Of a DNA stretch of 64,000 nucleotides, positions 7,485-17,312 are shown piece by piece. The DNA is taken from assembly GCA_900472925.1 (NCBI GenBank), contig UCJU01000012.1, positions 62,001 to 126,000 on the forward strand. The letters run 5' to 3'. The DNA comes from Hyphomicrobiales bacterium. Lineage in GTDB: Bacteria > Pseudomonadota > Alphaproteobacteria > Rhizobiales > Rhizobiaceae. Made by a program: the position numbers and the translations under genes. A model generated the notes under the pieces. That model was not told the origin of the DNA and made no database searches. It worked only from the letters and a program-made list of their open reading frames with translations. Position 1 is the first letter of the stretch. Each line of letters starts with the position of its first letter.

Positions 7485-9017
7485 GTGACAGATAATTCCG
7501 AAGCCACCATTTTGCTCAATAGCCGGGATAACGTCGCCGTGGCACGCCGCTCTATCCGACCCGGCGAAGCAACCGGTCAGGGGGACCTTAACGCACTGGA
7601 ACTGATCGGGCGTGGGCACAAAGTCGCTCTCTCGACCATTAAAACCGGTGAGGATGTCATCAAATATGGCCAGATCATCGGTATCGCGACGCAGGACATC
7701 GAGCCGGGCCGTCACGTTCACCTTCACAACCTCGCCATGGTGCCGTCCGAGCACGCCCATCAGTTCAGTGTCGATGTCGAAGAAAAAGGCATGCTGCCGC
7801 TGGATCAGCGCCGCACATTTATGGGCTTCGACCGCGGGGCAGGCGGTGTCGGGACGCGCAACTATATCGGCATCATCGCCTCTGTAAACTGTTCGGCCAC
7901 GGTGTCGCGTTACATCGCCGACTATTTCAACCGCGATGGCGGGCTTGAGGGTTTCGACAATGTCGATGGCGTCGTGGCACTGACCCATGGCACCGGCTGT
8001 GCGCTCAACACCAAGTCGGAAGGCTACAGATTGTTGATCCGCACGATCCAGGGCTATGCCCGCCATCCCAATTTCGGCGGCATCCTCCTGATCGGGCTAG
8101 GTTGTGAAACCAACCAGATCGCACCGATCCTGGAACACTACAAGATGGAAGAGGGCGAGCGCCTTCGTACCATGACCATTCAGCAACATGGCGGCACGCG
8201 CAAAACCATCGAAGCAGCCATTGCCCAGATCAAAGACATGCTGCCCGTCGTCAACGCCGCCAAACGAACCGAGCAGCCGCTGTCGGCGCTCAAGGTTGCG
8301 CTCGAATGTGGTGGTTCGGATGGTTATTCCGGCATATCCGCCAATCCCGCCCTGGGTTATGCCTCCGACCTCATCGTGCGGAACGGCGGCACGACAGTGC
8401 TGGCGGAAACGCCTGAAATCTACGGCGCCGAACATCTTCTGACCCGCCGCGCCATGACACCCGCCGTTGCTGAAAAACTTCTGCAGCGCATTGAATGGTG
8501 GCGTGATTACACCGCGCGCAATGGCGACGAATTGAACAACAACCCGTCCCACGGCAACAAGCTGGGGGGTTTGACCACCATCCTTGAGAAATCATTGGGT
8601 GCCGTCGCAAAAGGTGGCTCGATGCCGCTGAAAGCCGTCTATGAATTTGCAGAGACTGTTACAGAGCCCGGCTTCGTCTTCATGGACACACCCGGCTACG
8701 ATCCGGTTGCCGTCACGGGTCAGGTGGCTGGCGGCTGCAACGTCATCTGTTTTACCACGGGCCGAGGCTCTGTCTCGGGCTTCAAACCCTCGCCCTGCAT
8801 CAAGATTGCCACCAACTCCGAAATGTATGAACACATGAAGGAGGATATGGACATCAACTGCGGTGAGATCGTCACGGGTCGTGAAACCATTGAAGAATCC
8901 GGCAAACGAATATTCGAGCACATCATCGCTGTTGCATCAGGCGATAAAACCGTGAGCGAGATTTACGACTACGGCGACAATGAATTCGTGCCGTGGCAGG
9001 TCGGTGCGGTCACCTGA
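7485..9017 (+). CDS. UxaA-family sugar-acid dehydratase (altronate dehydratase-like)
   Basis: 510 residues; E. coli UxaA is about 495. An N-terminal SAF domain (residues 1-95) is followed by the large dehydratase domain, with FDRGAGGVGTRNYIG, IASVNCSATVSRYI, THGTGCALN, LIGLGCETNQI and, near the end, MDINCGEIVTG. The start is a GTG at 7485, 4 nt after a strong GAGGAGGAGA site; a TTG 33 bp upstream lacks such a site. UxaA removes water from D-altronate to give 2-keto-3-deoxygluconate. In other bacteria UxaA-like enzymes next to fucose dehydrogenase and fuconolactonase genes dehydrate L-fuconate. Since exactly those partners sit in the divergent operon, L-fuconate, L-galactonate or altronate are all plausible substrates. 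Confidence 0.88.
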   Translation: MTDNSEATILLNSRDNVAVARRSIRPGEATGQGDLNALELIGRGHKVALSTIKTGEDVIKYGQIIGIATQDIEPGRHVHLHNLAMVPSEHAHQFSVDVEEKGMLPLDQRRTFMGFDRGAGGVGTRNYIGIIASVNCSATVSRYIADYFNRDGGLEGFDNVDGVVALTHGTGCALNTKSEGYRLLIRTIQGYARHPNFGGILLIGLGCETNQIAPILEHYKMEEGERLRTMTIQQHGGTRKTIEAAIAQIKDMLPVVNAAKRTEQPLSALKVALECGGSDGYSGISANPALGYASDLIVRNGGTTVLAETPEIYGAEHLLTRRAMTPAVAEKLLQRIEWWRDYTARNGDELNNNPSHGNKLGGLTTILEKSLGAVAKGGSMPLKAVYEFAETVTEPGFVFMDTPGYDPVAVTGQVAGGCNVICFTTGRGSVSGFKPSPCIKIATNSEMYEHMKEDMDINCGEIVTGRETIEESGKRIFEHIIAVASGDKTVSEIYDYGDNEFVPWQVGAVT

Positions 9018-9022
9018 GCGTG

Positions 9023-9038
9023 TGTCCCACGTGAAACA
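9023..9038. other. parS: parS-like site A (14/16 match)
   Basis: TGTCCCACGTGAAACA differs from the parS consensus TGTTTCACGTGAAACA at two positions in one half. It lies in the 77-bp gap between the convergent uxaA-like and purH genes, just before their shared hairpin, where no promoter or coding sequence would explain it. It is about 15 kb left of the presumed oriC. Confidence 0.6.
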
Positions 9039-9051
9039 TGCTGGCTTGTGG

Positions 9052-9088
9052 CAGGCCGGGGAGGGACCATAAAGTCTTCCCCGGCCTG
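9052..9088. terminator. Shared hairpin between convergent uxaA-like gene and purH
   Basis: A perfect 11-bp inverted repeat, CAGGCCGGGGA (9052-9062) and TCCCCGGCCTG (9078-9088), encloses a 15-nt loop. It stands between two convergent genes, 35 bp past one stop and 7 bp past the other, as a bidirectional terminator would. Flanking T-tracts are weak, so it may work mainly as an mRNA 3' end. Confidence 0.65.
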
Positions 9089-9094
9089 TCTTGT

Positions 9095-10711
9095 TCAATG
9101 CTTGAAGTGACGCATGCCGGTAAACACCATCGCGACATTATGCGCGTTCGCAGCGTCGATGACATCCTGGTCGCGCATGGAGCCGCCCGGCTGAATAACC
9201 GCCGTCGCGCCAGCGGAGATAGCAGCGAGCAAGCCATCTGCAAACGGATAGAATGCCTCCGACGCGACCGCCGAACCCTTGGTCAAAGGTTCTGCAAGGC
9301 CCATGGCCTTGGCAGCGTCTTCCGCTTTCTGCGCAGCAATACGGGCTGAATCGATACGGCTCATCTGGCCGGCACCGATGCCTGCTGTCTGCCCGTCCTT
9401 GGCATAGATGACTGCATTGGATTTCACATGCTTGGCGATCTTGAAGGCGAACTTCATGTCTTCAAGCTCTTGCGCCGTCGGTGCGCGGTTGGTCACGACC
9501 TTGAGGTCCAGATCTTCGACCATGCCATTGTCGCGGCTTTGGACCAGAAGACCACCGGATACGGTTTTCGCCGTAATACCGGCTGCGCGTGCATCTGGAA
9601 GGCCGCCGGCCGACAGAAGACGCAGATTTGGCTTGCGAGCAACAATCAGCCTGGCTTCTTCGGTAACGTCAGGTGCAATGATGACTTCGGTGAAAAGCTG
9701 GATGATTTCTTCCGCGGTTTCGGCATCCAGCGTGCGGTTCATGGCAATCACGCCGCCAAAAGCAGACACAGGATCGCAGGCCAGCGCGCGCTTGTAGGCA
9801 TCCAGCAAGGTCGCACCCGTTGCGACGCCGCATGGATTGGCATGCTTGATGATGGCGACTGCCGGTGCGTTCTCCGGCAGGAATTCGGCCACCAGCTCGT
9901 ATGCGGCATCCGTGTCATTGATATTGTTGTAAGAGAGCTGCTTGCCCTGCAGGAGAGTAGCGGTTGCCACGCCGGGGCGCTTGTCACCCGTCAGGTAGAA
10001 ACCAGCGCTCTGGTGCGGGTTTTCGCCGTAACGCATCTTTTCCTTCAGCACGCCACCAATTGCGCGGTAGTGCGGCGTCTCTATGGAGAGTGCTTCGGCA
10101 AACCAGTTGGAAATGACCGCGTCATAGGCAGCTGTGCGGGCATAGGCCTTTGCAGCAAAACGCTGGCGCAGCGCATAGCTCGTTTGGCCATCTTCTGCCT
10201 GCAGCGCTTCCAGCAGCTCTGGATAATCACTGGGATCGGTTACCACGGTCACATAGGCGTGGTTCTTGGCCGAAGCGCGGATCATGGCGGGACCACCAAT
10301 ATCGATATTTTCCACCGTCGTCGGGTAATCACCGCCCTTGGCGCGGACCTCTTCGAACGGATAGAGATTGATCACCGACAGATCGATGGCTTCGATGCCG
10401 TGGGCGCGCATAGCTTCCACATGCTCGGCATCATCCCGAATTGCCAAGAGACCGCCATGCACATTGGGGTGCAATGTCTTGACGCGGCCATCCATGATTT
10501 CAGGAAATTGCGTAATGTCGGACACATCCGTCACCGGCAGACCCGCATCGGCGATGGCCTTGGACGTGCCACCCGTCGACAGAAGCCTCACACCCATCTT
10601 GACCAGCGCACCCGCCAGCTCGACGATATCTGTTTTGTCAGACACAGAAAGCAACGCTGTGCGGATTTTGACTTTATCAGGAGCGGGGATTTTCTTGGAA
10701 ACGACAGCCAT
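9095..10711 (-). CDS. purH: Bifunctional AICAR formyltransferase / IMP cyclohydrolase
   Basis: 538 residues, the normal length for PurH, which catalyses the last two steps of IMP synthesis in the cytoplasm. The N-terminal IMP cyclohydrolase domain (about 15-160) has [16 protein letters not shown] and [15 protein letters not shown]. The C-terminal AICAR transformylase domain carries [11 protein letters not shown] and the catalytic KHANPCGVA, and the protein ends [11 protein letters not shown] as in homologues. The start at 10711 matches the family's MAVVSKK start; the longer frame reads through the intergenic gap. It follows the heparinase-like gene by 146 bp on the same strand. Confidence 0.97.
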   Translation of the reverse strand: MAVVSKKIPAPDKVKIRTALLSVSDKTDIVELAGALVKMGVRLLSTGGTSKAIADAGLPVTDVSDITQFPEIMDGRVKTLHPNVHGGLLAIRDDAEHVEAMRAHGIEAIDLSVINLYPFEEVRAKGGDYPTTVENIDIGGPAMIRASAKNHAYVTVVTDPSDYPELLEALQAEDGQTSYALRQRFAAKAYARTAAYDAVISNWFAEALSIETPHYRAIGGVLKEKMRYGENPHQSAGFYLTGDKRPGVATATLLQGKQLSYNNINDTDAAYELVAEFLPENAPAVAIIKHANPCGVATGATLLDAYKRALACDPVSAFGGVIAMNRTLDAETAEEIIQLFTEVIIAPDVTEEARLIVARKPNLRLLSAGGLPDARAAGITAKTVSGGLLVQSRDNGMVEDLDLKVVTNRAPTAQELEDMKFAFKIAKHVKSNAVIYAKDGQTAGIGAGQMSRIDSARIAAQKAEDAAKAMGLAEPLTKGSAVASEAFYPFADGLLAAISAGATAVIQPGGSMRDQDVIDAANAHNVAMVFTGMRHFKH

Positions 10712-10857
10712 CGGTACAACTCCGTAATGCGGAAAAGACAGGCCGGGGGGTGAGCCATCCGGCGGTTGCCGCCGCGTTAGCACAGCTTTGCCCATTAATA
10801 AACATGGGCCGACGCACAGCTGGATGAATCAGCGCCAGTTTCCGGGACGTAAGTGGC

Positions 10858-12555
10858 TTACGACGGCTTCTTTTCGATGAGCCAGCGCACGTCCATTGTC
10901 TCTGCCGGATTGAACGGGATTTCGATCTGTTGCGACGGGCGGATACCGGAAGCATCTGCCATAAACACGTCCTCTGCGATGTTGACGATCTGCCCTGGCG
11001 CGGAAAACACCCAGCCTGTACCGTCAGCCGCGCTCATCGAGACGGATTCCTCATCCAGCTGCGTCAGTTGGATGGACGGATGGATATGGAACCGCGATAC
11101 GGCATCCAGGCCTCCTGCAATCGCTCTTTTTTTGCCATCCTGAGACGGCTGAAAGCTGTCGCGGCCCTTGATCTTGGTGCCGCTGGCATTCAGTTCCAAT
11201 TCGCGTTCGTGAACATATCCGAACAGCTGGACGTAACCGTCGTGAGATGCGATCAGCACATCGGCACCCTTCTGATCGGTCAGGCGCTCGACATTGACCT
11301 CAGTCACACCCGGTATCACAATCGGTCCAAGAAGCCGTGAGCGGGAAAGACGCGAGGACGAGGTATCGTTGAGGGTCACCGTCGAATGTGCAGCAGTCGA
11401 ACGGCTGGCACGTCTGAAATCGATGGCAGCATGGGCAGGAAAACCGGAATTGACGATAAACCGGTTTCGAACCGAAGACAGCTCGAAGGATAAACAGCCA
11501 CAATGCGCGCCTTTCGAAAGCTCCAATGTCTGTGGGAGTCCCGTGTCCACGATAAGCACGGTCGTTCCGGCCGACAGCCGCTGATAGGCAATATCTGGTA
11601 GAGCGCGGGATGGACGACCCGATGTCTCGTCGTATCGCAGCACGGAAGCCAGTTCATTGGCGAGGGTAACCGTCGCCCCGTTGAATAGCGCCAGATCGCC
11701 ATCTTGATGGCGGAAGAACCGAATGGCGGGAAACATGCGGTCGATCGCGGGCACCAGCCCGGGCGGGACGTCATGGCCGAGATTGATATAGCTCTGCCGC
11801 AGGGGCAACAGGTCAAGCAAAAGGTCCAGCATCACCCGCGGGTTGCGCGATACGTGCCCGCCATCGGGTAGCACCTGGCGCTCCAGTTCGCGATCGAGTT
11901 TCATGCCGTGACGCGCGATTCTTGCGGCTCTGTTCGGCAACGAAATCGACGCGACAGCGAGTGCAATGCGGATTTTCAGACGAATTTCACCATCGGGCGC
12001 ATATTTGGCGATGAGGTTGAGATATCGCACATGGTATCCCAGGCTTTTCAGAAAGCGGCGATAGAACCCGGCATCAGCGTTCTGCAACACGACCGGCGAA
12101 TGCGATAGCCAGGCAATCAGCCTCTGTGCGGCAATTTCCGGAGTCCAGGCGACGCCTTTGATCCGACGTCCATAAAGAGCGATCCAATCGGAAACAAGAA
12201 ATCTGGAACGCGCGCAAGCCTCGTCCGATTTGCTGGCACGAACGTGGCGTAGCCAGCCAAAGGCATGGAGCCGTTCTTCGAAAGCTGCCGAGGGCATTTC
12301 AAGCATGAATGGCGATGCTCCGCCTGTGTCCAGAATACGCCCGGCAAGCGCAATGCGGCCATGAACAAGTTCCTGTGCGACGTAAGGATCAACAGCGCGC
12401 AGATCCGTGGGAGCAGCAACCAAGCCAGAGGGAACACGGTCTGCCACCCTCAAAAAACGCAGCCGTGATGGCGCGATGCCGATCATGGCCCGGTTTTTAA
12501 GAAGCCGTATAAAGAGCCCCGCGACATTGAAGCCGCTTTTCAGGGATGTGACCAA
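10858..12555 (-). CDS. Heparinase II/III-like protein
   Basis: 565 residues from a TTG at 12555. An ATG at 12486 is the alternative start, but the 23 residues before it (GFNVAGLFIRLLKNR) resemble the N-terminal amphipathic stretch of rhizobial homologues, so the longer form is preferred. The N-terminal half is an alpha-helical toroid-like region. The C-terminal part (about 330-560) is a heparinase II/III domain with beta strands, including the segment HCGCLSFELSSVRNRFIVNSG. There is no signal peptide. The true substrate in Rhizobiales is unknown; some homologues are placed with cell-envelope genes. It sits between rsmB and purH, a context conserved in the group. Confidence 0.85.
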   Translation of the reverse strand: MVTSLKSGFNVAGLFIRLLKNRAMIGIAPSRLRFLRVADRVPSGLVAAPTDLRAVDPYVAQELVHGRIALAGRILDTGGASPFMLEMPSAAFEERLHAFGWLRHVRASKSDEACARSRFLVSDWIALYGRRIKGVAWTPEIAAQRLIAWLSHSPVVLQNADAGFYRRFLKSLGYHVRYLNLIAKYAPDGEIRLKIRIALAVASISLPNRAARIARHGMKLDRELERQVLPDGGHVSRNPRVMLDLLLDLLPLRQSYINLGHDVPPGLVPAIDRMFPAIRFFRHQDGDLALFNGATVTLANELASVLRYDETSGRPSRALPDIAYQRLSAGTTVLIVDTGLPQTLELSKGAHCGCLSFELSSVRNRFIVNSGFPAHAAIDFRRASRSTAAHSTVTLNDTSSSRLSRSRLLGPIVIPGVTEVNVERLTDQKGADVLIASHDGYVQLFGYVHERELELNASGTKIKGRDSFQPSQDGKKRAIAGGLDAVSRFHIHPSIQLTQLDEESVSMSAADGTGWVFSAPGQIVNIAEDVFMADASGIRPSQQIEIPFNPAETMDVRWLIEKKPS

Positions 12556-12770
12556 ACTTGCGTTTCCCGCCCACTTTGGGACGTGTTCTGTTTCAGTGGC
12601 TAGGCCAGAACTCTTGTGATTGTCATGCCTGGCGGCCGATTGAAGGGATGAAAGCGACCTTTGTGCGTCCGAATTTCCGCACCGCCCTTTGGGAAAAGGA
12701 CGTCATACTGCGATTGCAACATTGATCAATATTTCAGGAAAAACTTCATATTTTGTAAATGATCTGAAAC

Positions 12771-12796
12771 TGGCATGACCTGCATCCGTCATGCCA
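12771..12796. repeat. Perfect 9-bp inverted repeat between rsmB and the heparinase-like gene
   Basis: TGGCATGAC (12771-12779) and GTCATGCCA (12788-12796) form a perfect stem around an 8-nt loop, in the 284-bp gap after rsmB. Neither side is followed by a T-run, so a classic terminator is doubtful. It could be an mRNA-stabilising hairpin or a dimeric regulator site. Nothing else stands out in this gap. Confidence 0.4.
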
Positions 12797-12839
12797 GACC
12801 GAAAATCAGGCCCAATATCTTAACGCCCAGCGAAAAGGC

Positions 12840-14222
12840 TTACGATACACGCAGAACCGCAGCATAAAACCCGTCAACACCACCAAACATATCGGGCGTC
12901 GTGCGCAGATCACCTTCATCGTTGATAGCTGCTTCCAAACCGGGGAAGTCGCCTTTACGCGTTGGTACACGCTGCAGGGATGGCTCGCTGGCCAGAACCT
13001 TCGCCACCATCTCTTCCCCTTCGGACGGATCGAGAGAGCAATTGGAGAACACGATGATGCCACCGGGTTTGACCATGGTCATGGCATGGCGAAGCATCTG
13101 TTCTTGCAAGGCCGCAAGCTTGGCGATATCGCGTTCATCCTTGGTCCAGCAGACATCCGGATGCTTGCGCAGAGTGCCCGTGGAAGAACAGGGCGCATCG
13201 AGAAGCACAGCATCGAACAAAACATCCGGCTGAAATTTCAGCATGTTGCTTTCGATCGTCTCGGCTTTCAGCTTCAATCGATCAAGATTTTCTCGCAGCC
13301 TCTTCAAGCGGTTACCGGATTGATCGAGCGCAGTCACATCCGCACCGGCGAGAATAAGCTGTGCCGTCTTGCCGCCAGGTGCGGCACATAGATCGGCCAC
13401 GCGTTTGCCGGTGAGGTCGCCCATCAGTCGCACCGGCAGGCTGGCAGAAAAGTCCTGCACCCACCATTCGCCATCAGAAAAGCCATCCAAGCCCGCCACT
13501 GACCCATCAAAAGAGCCAAGCCGGACACTGCCGTTTGGCATCACCGTGCCATTCAGCTTTTCAGCCCAGTGATCAGGATCAGACTTTACGGTCACATCAA
13601 TGACCGAGGGAATAAGCTGCGCCTCGGCCATAGCCGCAGCCGCATCCTTGCCGTAAACGTCGACCAGCCGGCTGTAGAACCAACCAGGCAAAACCGGAAC
13701 GGCACTTACCGCCTGCAAAACATCTTCTTTTTCGCGCCCCAGACGCCGCAAGACAGCGTTGACGAGTTTAACGAAACGACGGTTGCGTGGATCTCGATGC
13801 GCCTGTTCCACAGCCAGATCGACAGCTGAATGGTCGGGGATATCGAGATACAGCATCTGTGTGACACCGACGGCGAGCACGTGGTGTAATGATCGCGCTC
13901 CCTGTGGCAGCGGGCCATCCAGCAGCATCGCCAAAGCCGCCTCAATGCGCGGTAGGTGTCGCAGGGACGTGTTGACGATAGCACGCACAAGAGCTCGGTC
14001 AGGAAGGCTCAGTGCCCGGTAAGCAGGGTTTCCATTCTCAGCATCCAGCATGCCATCCAGCGATGTCTTTTTGTCCAGCACCGCGGATATGATCTTGACG
14101 GCGGCCACGCGAGCGGCAAGCCCGGGCTTCCAATCGTCCGCATAAGATGCTGCGTCGTTATGCCCACCAGACGGCTTGCGATTATGATGTTTTGCCGGTT
14201 TGGCGGGAGAGTTCGATGTCAA
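12840..14222 (-). CDS. rsmB: 16S rRNA (cytosine-C5) methyltransferase, RsmB/Sun family
   Basis: 460 residues. The N-terminal NusB-like RNA-binding domain (about 35-180) is followed by a SAM-dependent Rossmann methyltransferase. The SAM loop is [14 protein letters not shown]. Both cysteines of the m5C mechanism are present: the catalytic base/nucleophile motifs [16 protein letters not shown] and [14 protein letters not shown]. RsmB makes m5C967 in 16S rRNA in E. coli. Its ATG overlaps the htpX stop as ATGA, so the two are translationally coupled. Confidence 0.94.
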   Translation of the reverse strand: MTSNSPAKPAKHHNRKPSGGHNDAASYADDWKPGLAARVAAVKIISAVLDKKTSLDGMLDAENGNPAYRALSLPDRALVRAIVNTSLRHLPRIEAALAMLLDGPLPQGARSLHHVLAVGVTQMLYLDIPDHSAVDLAVEQAHRDPRNRRFVKLVNAVLRRLGREKEDVLQAVSAVPVLPGWFYSRLVDVYGKDAAAAMAEAQLIPSVIDVTVKSDPDHWAEKLNGTVMPNGSVRLGSFDGSVAGLDGFSDGEWWVQDFSASLPVRLMGDLTGKRVADLCAAPGGKTAQLILAGADVTALDQSGNRLKRLRENLDRLKLKAETIESNMLKFQPDVLFDAVLLDAPCSSTGTLRKHPDVCWTKDERDIAKLAALQEQMLRHAMTMVKPGGIIVFSNCSLDPSEGEEMVAKVLASEPSLQRVPTRKGDFPGLEAAINDEGDLRTTPDMFGGVDGFYAAVLRVS

Positions 14223-15178
14223 GACCAGGGACCTTTGCGCTCATTGCGATCGCCTTTCCCAAGACCAGTGTCGGGAACAGAGCGTGATTTGCGGACCGCC
14301 TTAGCACTTGTCGGGTGTGAGGTCGATGGCTGCGCGAAACCCTGCGACATCGCGTGAAGTGCAGCAATTCGGTTATCGGTGTTGGGGTGTGTGGAAAAAA
14401 GATTGTCCATCCGCTCACCGGAGAGCGGGTTGATGATGAACATATGCGCTGTCGCCGGGTTTCTCTCGGCGTCGTCATTGTGAATTTGCTTGGCGGCGCC
14501 AGCGATCTTTTGCAGTGCAGAGGCAAGCCAAAGCGGGTTTCCACAAATCTCGGCGCCGCGCCGGTCGGCTGAATATTCCCGGGTGCGGCTAATCGCCATC
14601 TGCACCAGCATGGCGGCAAGCGGTGCGACGATCATCGCCACCAGCACGCCGACGAAGCCAAGCGGATTGTTGTTCTCGCGGTTGCCACCGAAGAAAAACG
14701 CAAAATTTCCCAACATGGAAATCGCACCCGCCAGCGTGGCCGTGATGGTCATGGTCAAAGTGTCGCGATTCTGGATGTGCGCCAACTCGTGCGCCATGAC
14801 CCCGGCCACCTCATGGGGTGTGAGGCTTTCCATGAGCCCGGTTGACGCAGCAACTGCTGCATTGTGAGGATTGCGGCCGGTTGCGAAGGCATTGGGTTGC
14901 GGGCTATCGTAAACGTAGACCTTCGGCATGGGCAAACCGGCATTATGCGACAAGTCGCGGATCATGGCGAAGAAATCTGGCGCATTGCGCTCATCGATTT
15001 CCTGCGCATGGTAGGCCTTCAGCACCATCTTGTCTGAATTCCAGTACGAAAACAGGTTCATACCCGCTGCCACCAGCAGGGCGATCATCATCCCGCCAGT
15101 ACCGCCAATCAGGAAGCCAATCCCCATGAACAAAGCGGTCATGAACGCCAACAACATGGCTGTACGCATCACGTTCAT
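14219..15178 (-). CDS. htpX: Membrane zinc metalloprotease HtpX (M48)
   Basis: 319 residues. Two N-terminal transmembrane segments (about 5-24 and 29-46) precede the cytoplasmic catalytic part with the zinc motif HELAH at 130-134. A second hydrophobic pair follows near 145-195, then the third ligand region [10 protein letters not shown]. HtpX degrades damaged membrane proteins. The C-terminal 40 residues are a low-complexity, basic and Ser/Pro-rich tail ([18 protein letters not shown]). It opens the htpX-rsmB pair and is divergent from the DUF1674 gene; the 109-bp gap between them must hold both promoters. Confidence 0.95.
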   Translation of the reverse strand: MNVMRTAMLLAFMTALFMGIGFLIGGTGGMMIALLVAAGMNLFSYWNSDKMVLKAYHAQEIDERNAPDFFAMIRDLSHNAGLPMPKVYVYDSPQPNAFATGRNPHNAAVAASTGLMESLTPHEVAGVMAHELAHIQNRDTLTMTITATLAGAISMLGNFAFFFGGNRENNNPLGFVGVLVAMIVAPLAAMLVQMAISRTREYSADRRGAEICGNPLWLASALQKIAGAAKQIHNDDAERNPATAHMFIINPLSGERMDNLFSTHPNTDNRIAALHAMSQGFAQPSTSHPTSAKAVRKSRSVPDTGLGKGDRNERKGPWS

Positions 15179-15287
15179 CCAAAAATCTCCGTTTAACAGG
15201 TGAAATGACTTACCAAGCCACAGTGACTTATATAATCTGGTTACGAACAGACGTATTTCAATATTCTGTTATAAGGCCTTGAGATCT

Positions 15288-15488
15288 ATGCAAGACGCAG
15301 ACAACGACAATAGCGGCGACAATGAAAAGAGACTTTCGCCTGCGGCAGAGCGCGCACTGAAAGAAGCCGAAGAGCGTCGCAAAGCGGCAAAAGCGCTCAA
15401 GTTGCCACCGGAAACAGGTGGTCGAGGCGGTCCCGAGCCCGTGCGGTTTGGCGATTATGAAATCAAAGGTCGTGCAATCGACTTTTAA
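15288..15488 (+). CDS. DUF1674 protein, SdhAF4-like succinate dehydrogenase assembly factor
   Basis: 66 residues, highly charged at the N-terminus (DADNDNSGDNEKR), with a helical EERRKAAKA segment and the diagnostic C-terminus GGPEPVRFGDYEIKGRAIDF's final motif FGDYEIKGRAIDF. The DUF1674 family includes the eukaryotic succinate dehydrogenase assembly factor 4, which binds flavinylated SdhA. An ATG at 15288 is preferred to a TTG three codons upstream. It is the only rightward gene in this stretch and converges on parB. Confidence 0.85.
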   Translation: MQDADNDNSGDNEKRLSPAAERALKEAEERRKAAKALKLPPETGGRGGPEPVRFGDYEIKGRAIDF

Positions 15489-15513
15489 GCAAGGCCATCC
15501 TGGCCCTGCCTTT
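15489..15513 (+). terminator. Possible terminator of the DUF1674 gene
   Basis: GCAAGGCCA (15489-15497) and TGGCCCTGC (15501-15509) form a 9-bp stem with one mismatch around a 3-nt loop, directly after the stop codon and followed by CTTT. It lies between convergent genes. The T-tract is short, so confidence is moderate. Confidence 0.45.
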
Positions 15514-15547
15514 ATCGAAAATTATATATAAAAATCAAATATTTGTG

Positions 15548-16432
15548 TTATTTTTGCTCGAGAAGACGACACACGGCTTCCAACTGCTCCAGTGTGCGGT
15601 AATTGATGCGGATGTGGCCACCGCTCCCCTTGTGATTGATCTTCACATCAAGTCCCAAAGCGTCAGAAAGCGTGCGCTCAAGCGCGACGGTATCGGAATC
15701 CTTTTCATGTTCTTCACGGCGTGGCAGCGACGGATTAAGCTGCGTGTGTATGTCGGCCTGCGCCAGACGTTCCGCCTCACGAACAGACAGACCTTTCGAG
15801 ACGATAGAGCGGGCGAGGTGGGTCGGATCCGACGTCGAAACCAAGGCTCTGGCGTGGCCAGCGGACAGGGACCCTTGCGACAACATCTCTCGAACAGGTT
15901 CAGGAAGCTTCAACAGGCGCAGACTGTTGGCGACATGGCTGCGGCTTTTGCCGATAATCTCACCCAGATCATTTTGCGTATAGCCATGCTCGGCGATGAG
16001 CTGGTCGTAACCCATCGCTTCTTCCAGAGGATTAAGATCTGACCTCTGAACGTTTTCAACGATTGCCAACTCAAGTGCGGTGCGATCATCCACATCACGA
16101 ACAATGACCGGAACTTCCGTAAAGCCTGCCAGTTGCGCCGCGCGCCAGCGACGCTCCCCGGCAATAATCTCATATCGGTCCTGGCTCGTGGTACGGACAA
16201 CGACCGGCTGAACGATACCATGCTGGCGGATGGAGGACGCAAGATCCTGAAGCTCGCTTTCATCAAAATGACGGCGCGGGTTGCGCGCGCTGCGGGCGAT
16301 GAACTCAATCGGGATCGTACGATCTGCATTCACTGCGCGTTGCGGCTCACCCACAGGAAGGGGTTGGTCCATCTCCCCGATCAACGCTGCAAGACCGCGT
16401 CCAAGGCGGCGTTTTGAAAGATCATCGCTCAT
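15548..16432 (-). CDS. parB: Chromosome partitioning protein ParB (CTP-dependent clamp, parS binder)
   Basis: 294 residues. The N-terminal basic ParA-interacting segment is KRRLGRGLAALIG (about 7-19). The ParB/Srx CTPase domain follows, with NPRRHFDE and the CTP-binding GERRWRAAQ box. A helix-turn-helix recognises parS (LGEIIGKSRSHVANSLRLL), and the C-terminus is a dimerisation domain. The ATG at 16432 lies 8 nt from a GGAG box; the longer frame lacks one. It is downstream of parA by 68 bp. Six candidate parS sites lie within 25 kb, one perfect and only 1.5 kb upstream. Confidence 0.97.
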   Translation of the reverse strand: MSDDLSKRRLGRGLAALIGEMDQPLPVGEPQRAVNADRTIPIEFIARSARNPRRHFDESELQDLASSIRQHGIVQPVVVRTTSQDRYEIIAGERRWRAAQLAGFTEVPVIVRDVDDRTALELAIVENVQRSDLNPLEEAMGYDQLIAEHGYTQNDLGEIIGKSRSHVANSLRLLKLPEPVREMLSQGSLSAGHARALVSTSDPTHLARSIVSKGLSVREAERLAQADIHTQLNPSLPRREEHEKDSDTVALERTLSDALGLDVKINHKGSGGHIRINYRTLEQLEAVCRLLEQK

Positions 16433-16500
16433 AGTCAACTCCACAATCACGCGTCCGCAGTGGTCATCGCATTCCGCGTTTATACGTTTATACTCGTAGC

Positions 16501-17289
16501 CTAGGCGGCTTTCCGCAACCGCTCGCGCTGAATGACTTCAGATGCCAGCTGCAAGTAAGCCTGGCTGCCCGCGCATTTCAGATCGTACAGGATGGCAGGC
16601 TTTCCGTAAGAAGGTGCCTCGGACACGCGCACATTCCGAGGAATGAGCGTGTGATACACCTTTTCGCCCAGATGCGTCCGGACATCATTGACGACCTGCT
16701 GAGCGAGATTGTTGCGGGAATCGAACATTGTTAATACGATGCCCTGAATGTCCAACGTAGGATTGACCGTACCCCTGATCTGATTGACCGTGTCCAGCAA
16801 CTGGCTCAAACCTTCGAGCGCGAAGAATTCGCATTGCAAGGGAACAAGCACGGAGTGTGCCGCAGCCATAGCGTTCATGGTCAAAAGGTTGAACGAGGGC
16901 GGGCAATCTACCAGAATGTAGGAATAGCGCGCGTCATCGGCCTGGAGTGCATTGCGCAGGAAAAAGACGCGATTGGCGGAATTTGCCACCTCCATCTCGA
17001 ACCCGAGCAAATCCATTGTTGACGCAACAATATCGAGGTTTGGAACCGCCGTCGGAACCGCAACTTCTGCCACTGAATTCGTACCAACGAGCAAATCATA
17101 GGAGGACAGCTTACGGGTCCGCCGATCTATGCCTAGCCCGGTGCTCGCGTTTCCCTGGGGATCGAGATCAACCACCAGAACACGCTCGCCGATTGCCGCC
17201 AATGCAGTTGCAAGATTGATGGCTGTCGTCGTCTTACCAACGCCACCCTTCTGGTTTGCTATCGTAATGATCCGGTTTTTTTCGAACAT
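16501..17289 (-). CDS. parA: Chromosome partitioning ATPase ParA
   Basis: 262 residues, a Walker-type ATPase that moves ParB-parS complexes. The deviant Walker A motif KGGVGKTT is at residues 14-21, with the Walker A' region VDLDPQGNAS and a Walker B ILVDCPPS. Being short, without an N-terminal HTH, it is the chromosomal (Soj) rather than plasmid RepA type. It lies 23 bp after rsmG on the same strand, with parB following. This marks the window as the main-chromosome origin region rather than a repABC replicon. Confidence 0.97.
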   Translation of the reverse strand: MFEKNRIITIANQKGGVGKTTTAINLATALAAIGERVLVVDLDPQGNASTGLGIDRRTRKLSSYDLLVGTNSVAEVAVPTAVPNLDIVASTMDLLGFEMEVANSANRVFFLRNALQADDARYSYILVDCPPSFNLLTMNAMAAAHSVLVPLQCEFFALEGLSQLLDTVNQIRGTVNPTLDIQGIVLTMFDSRNNLAQQVVNDVRTHLGEKVYHTLIPRNVRVSEAPSYGKPAILYDLKCAGSQAYLQLASEVIQRERLRKAA

Positions 17290-17312
17290 GCTGGCGCACC
17301 TGACTTGGTAAA

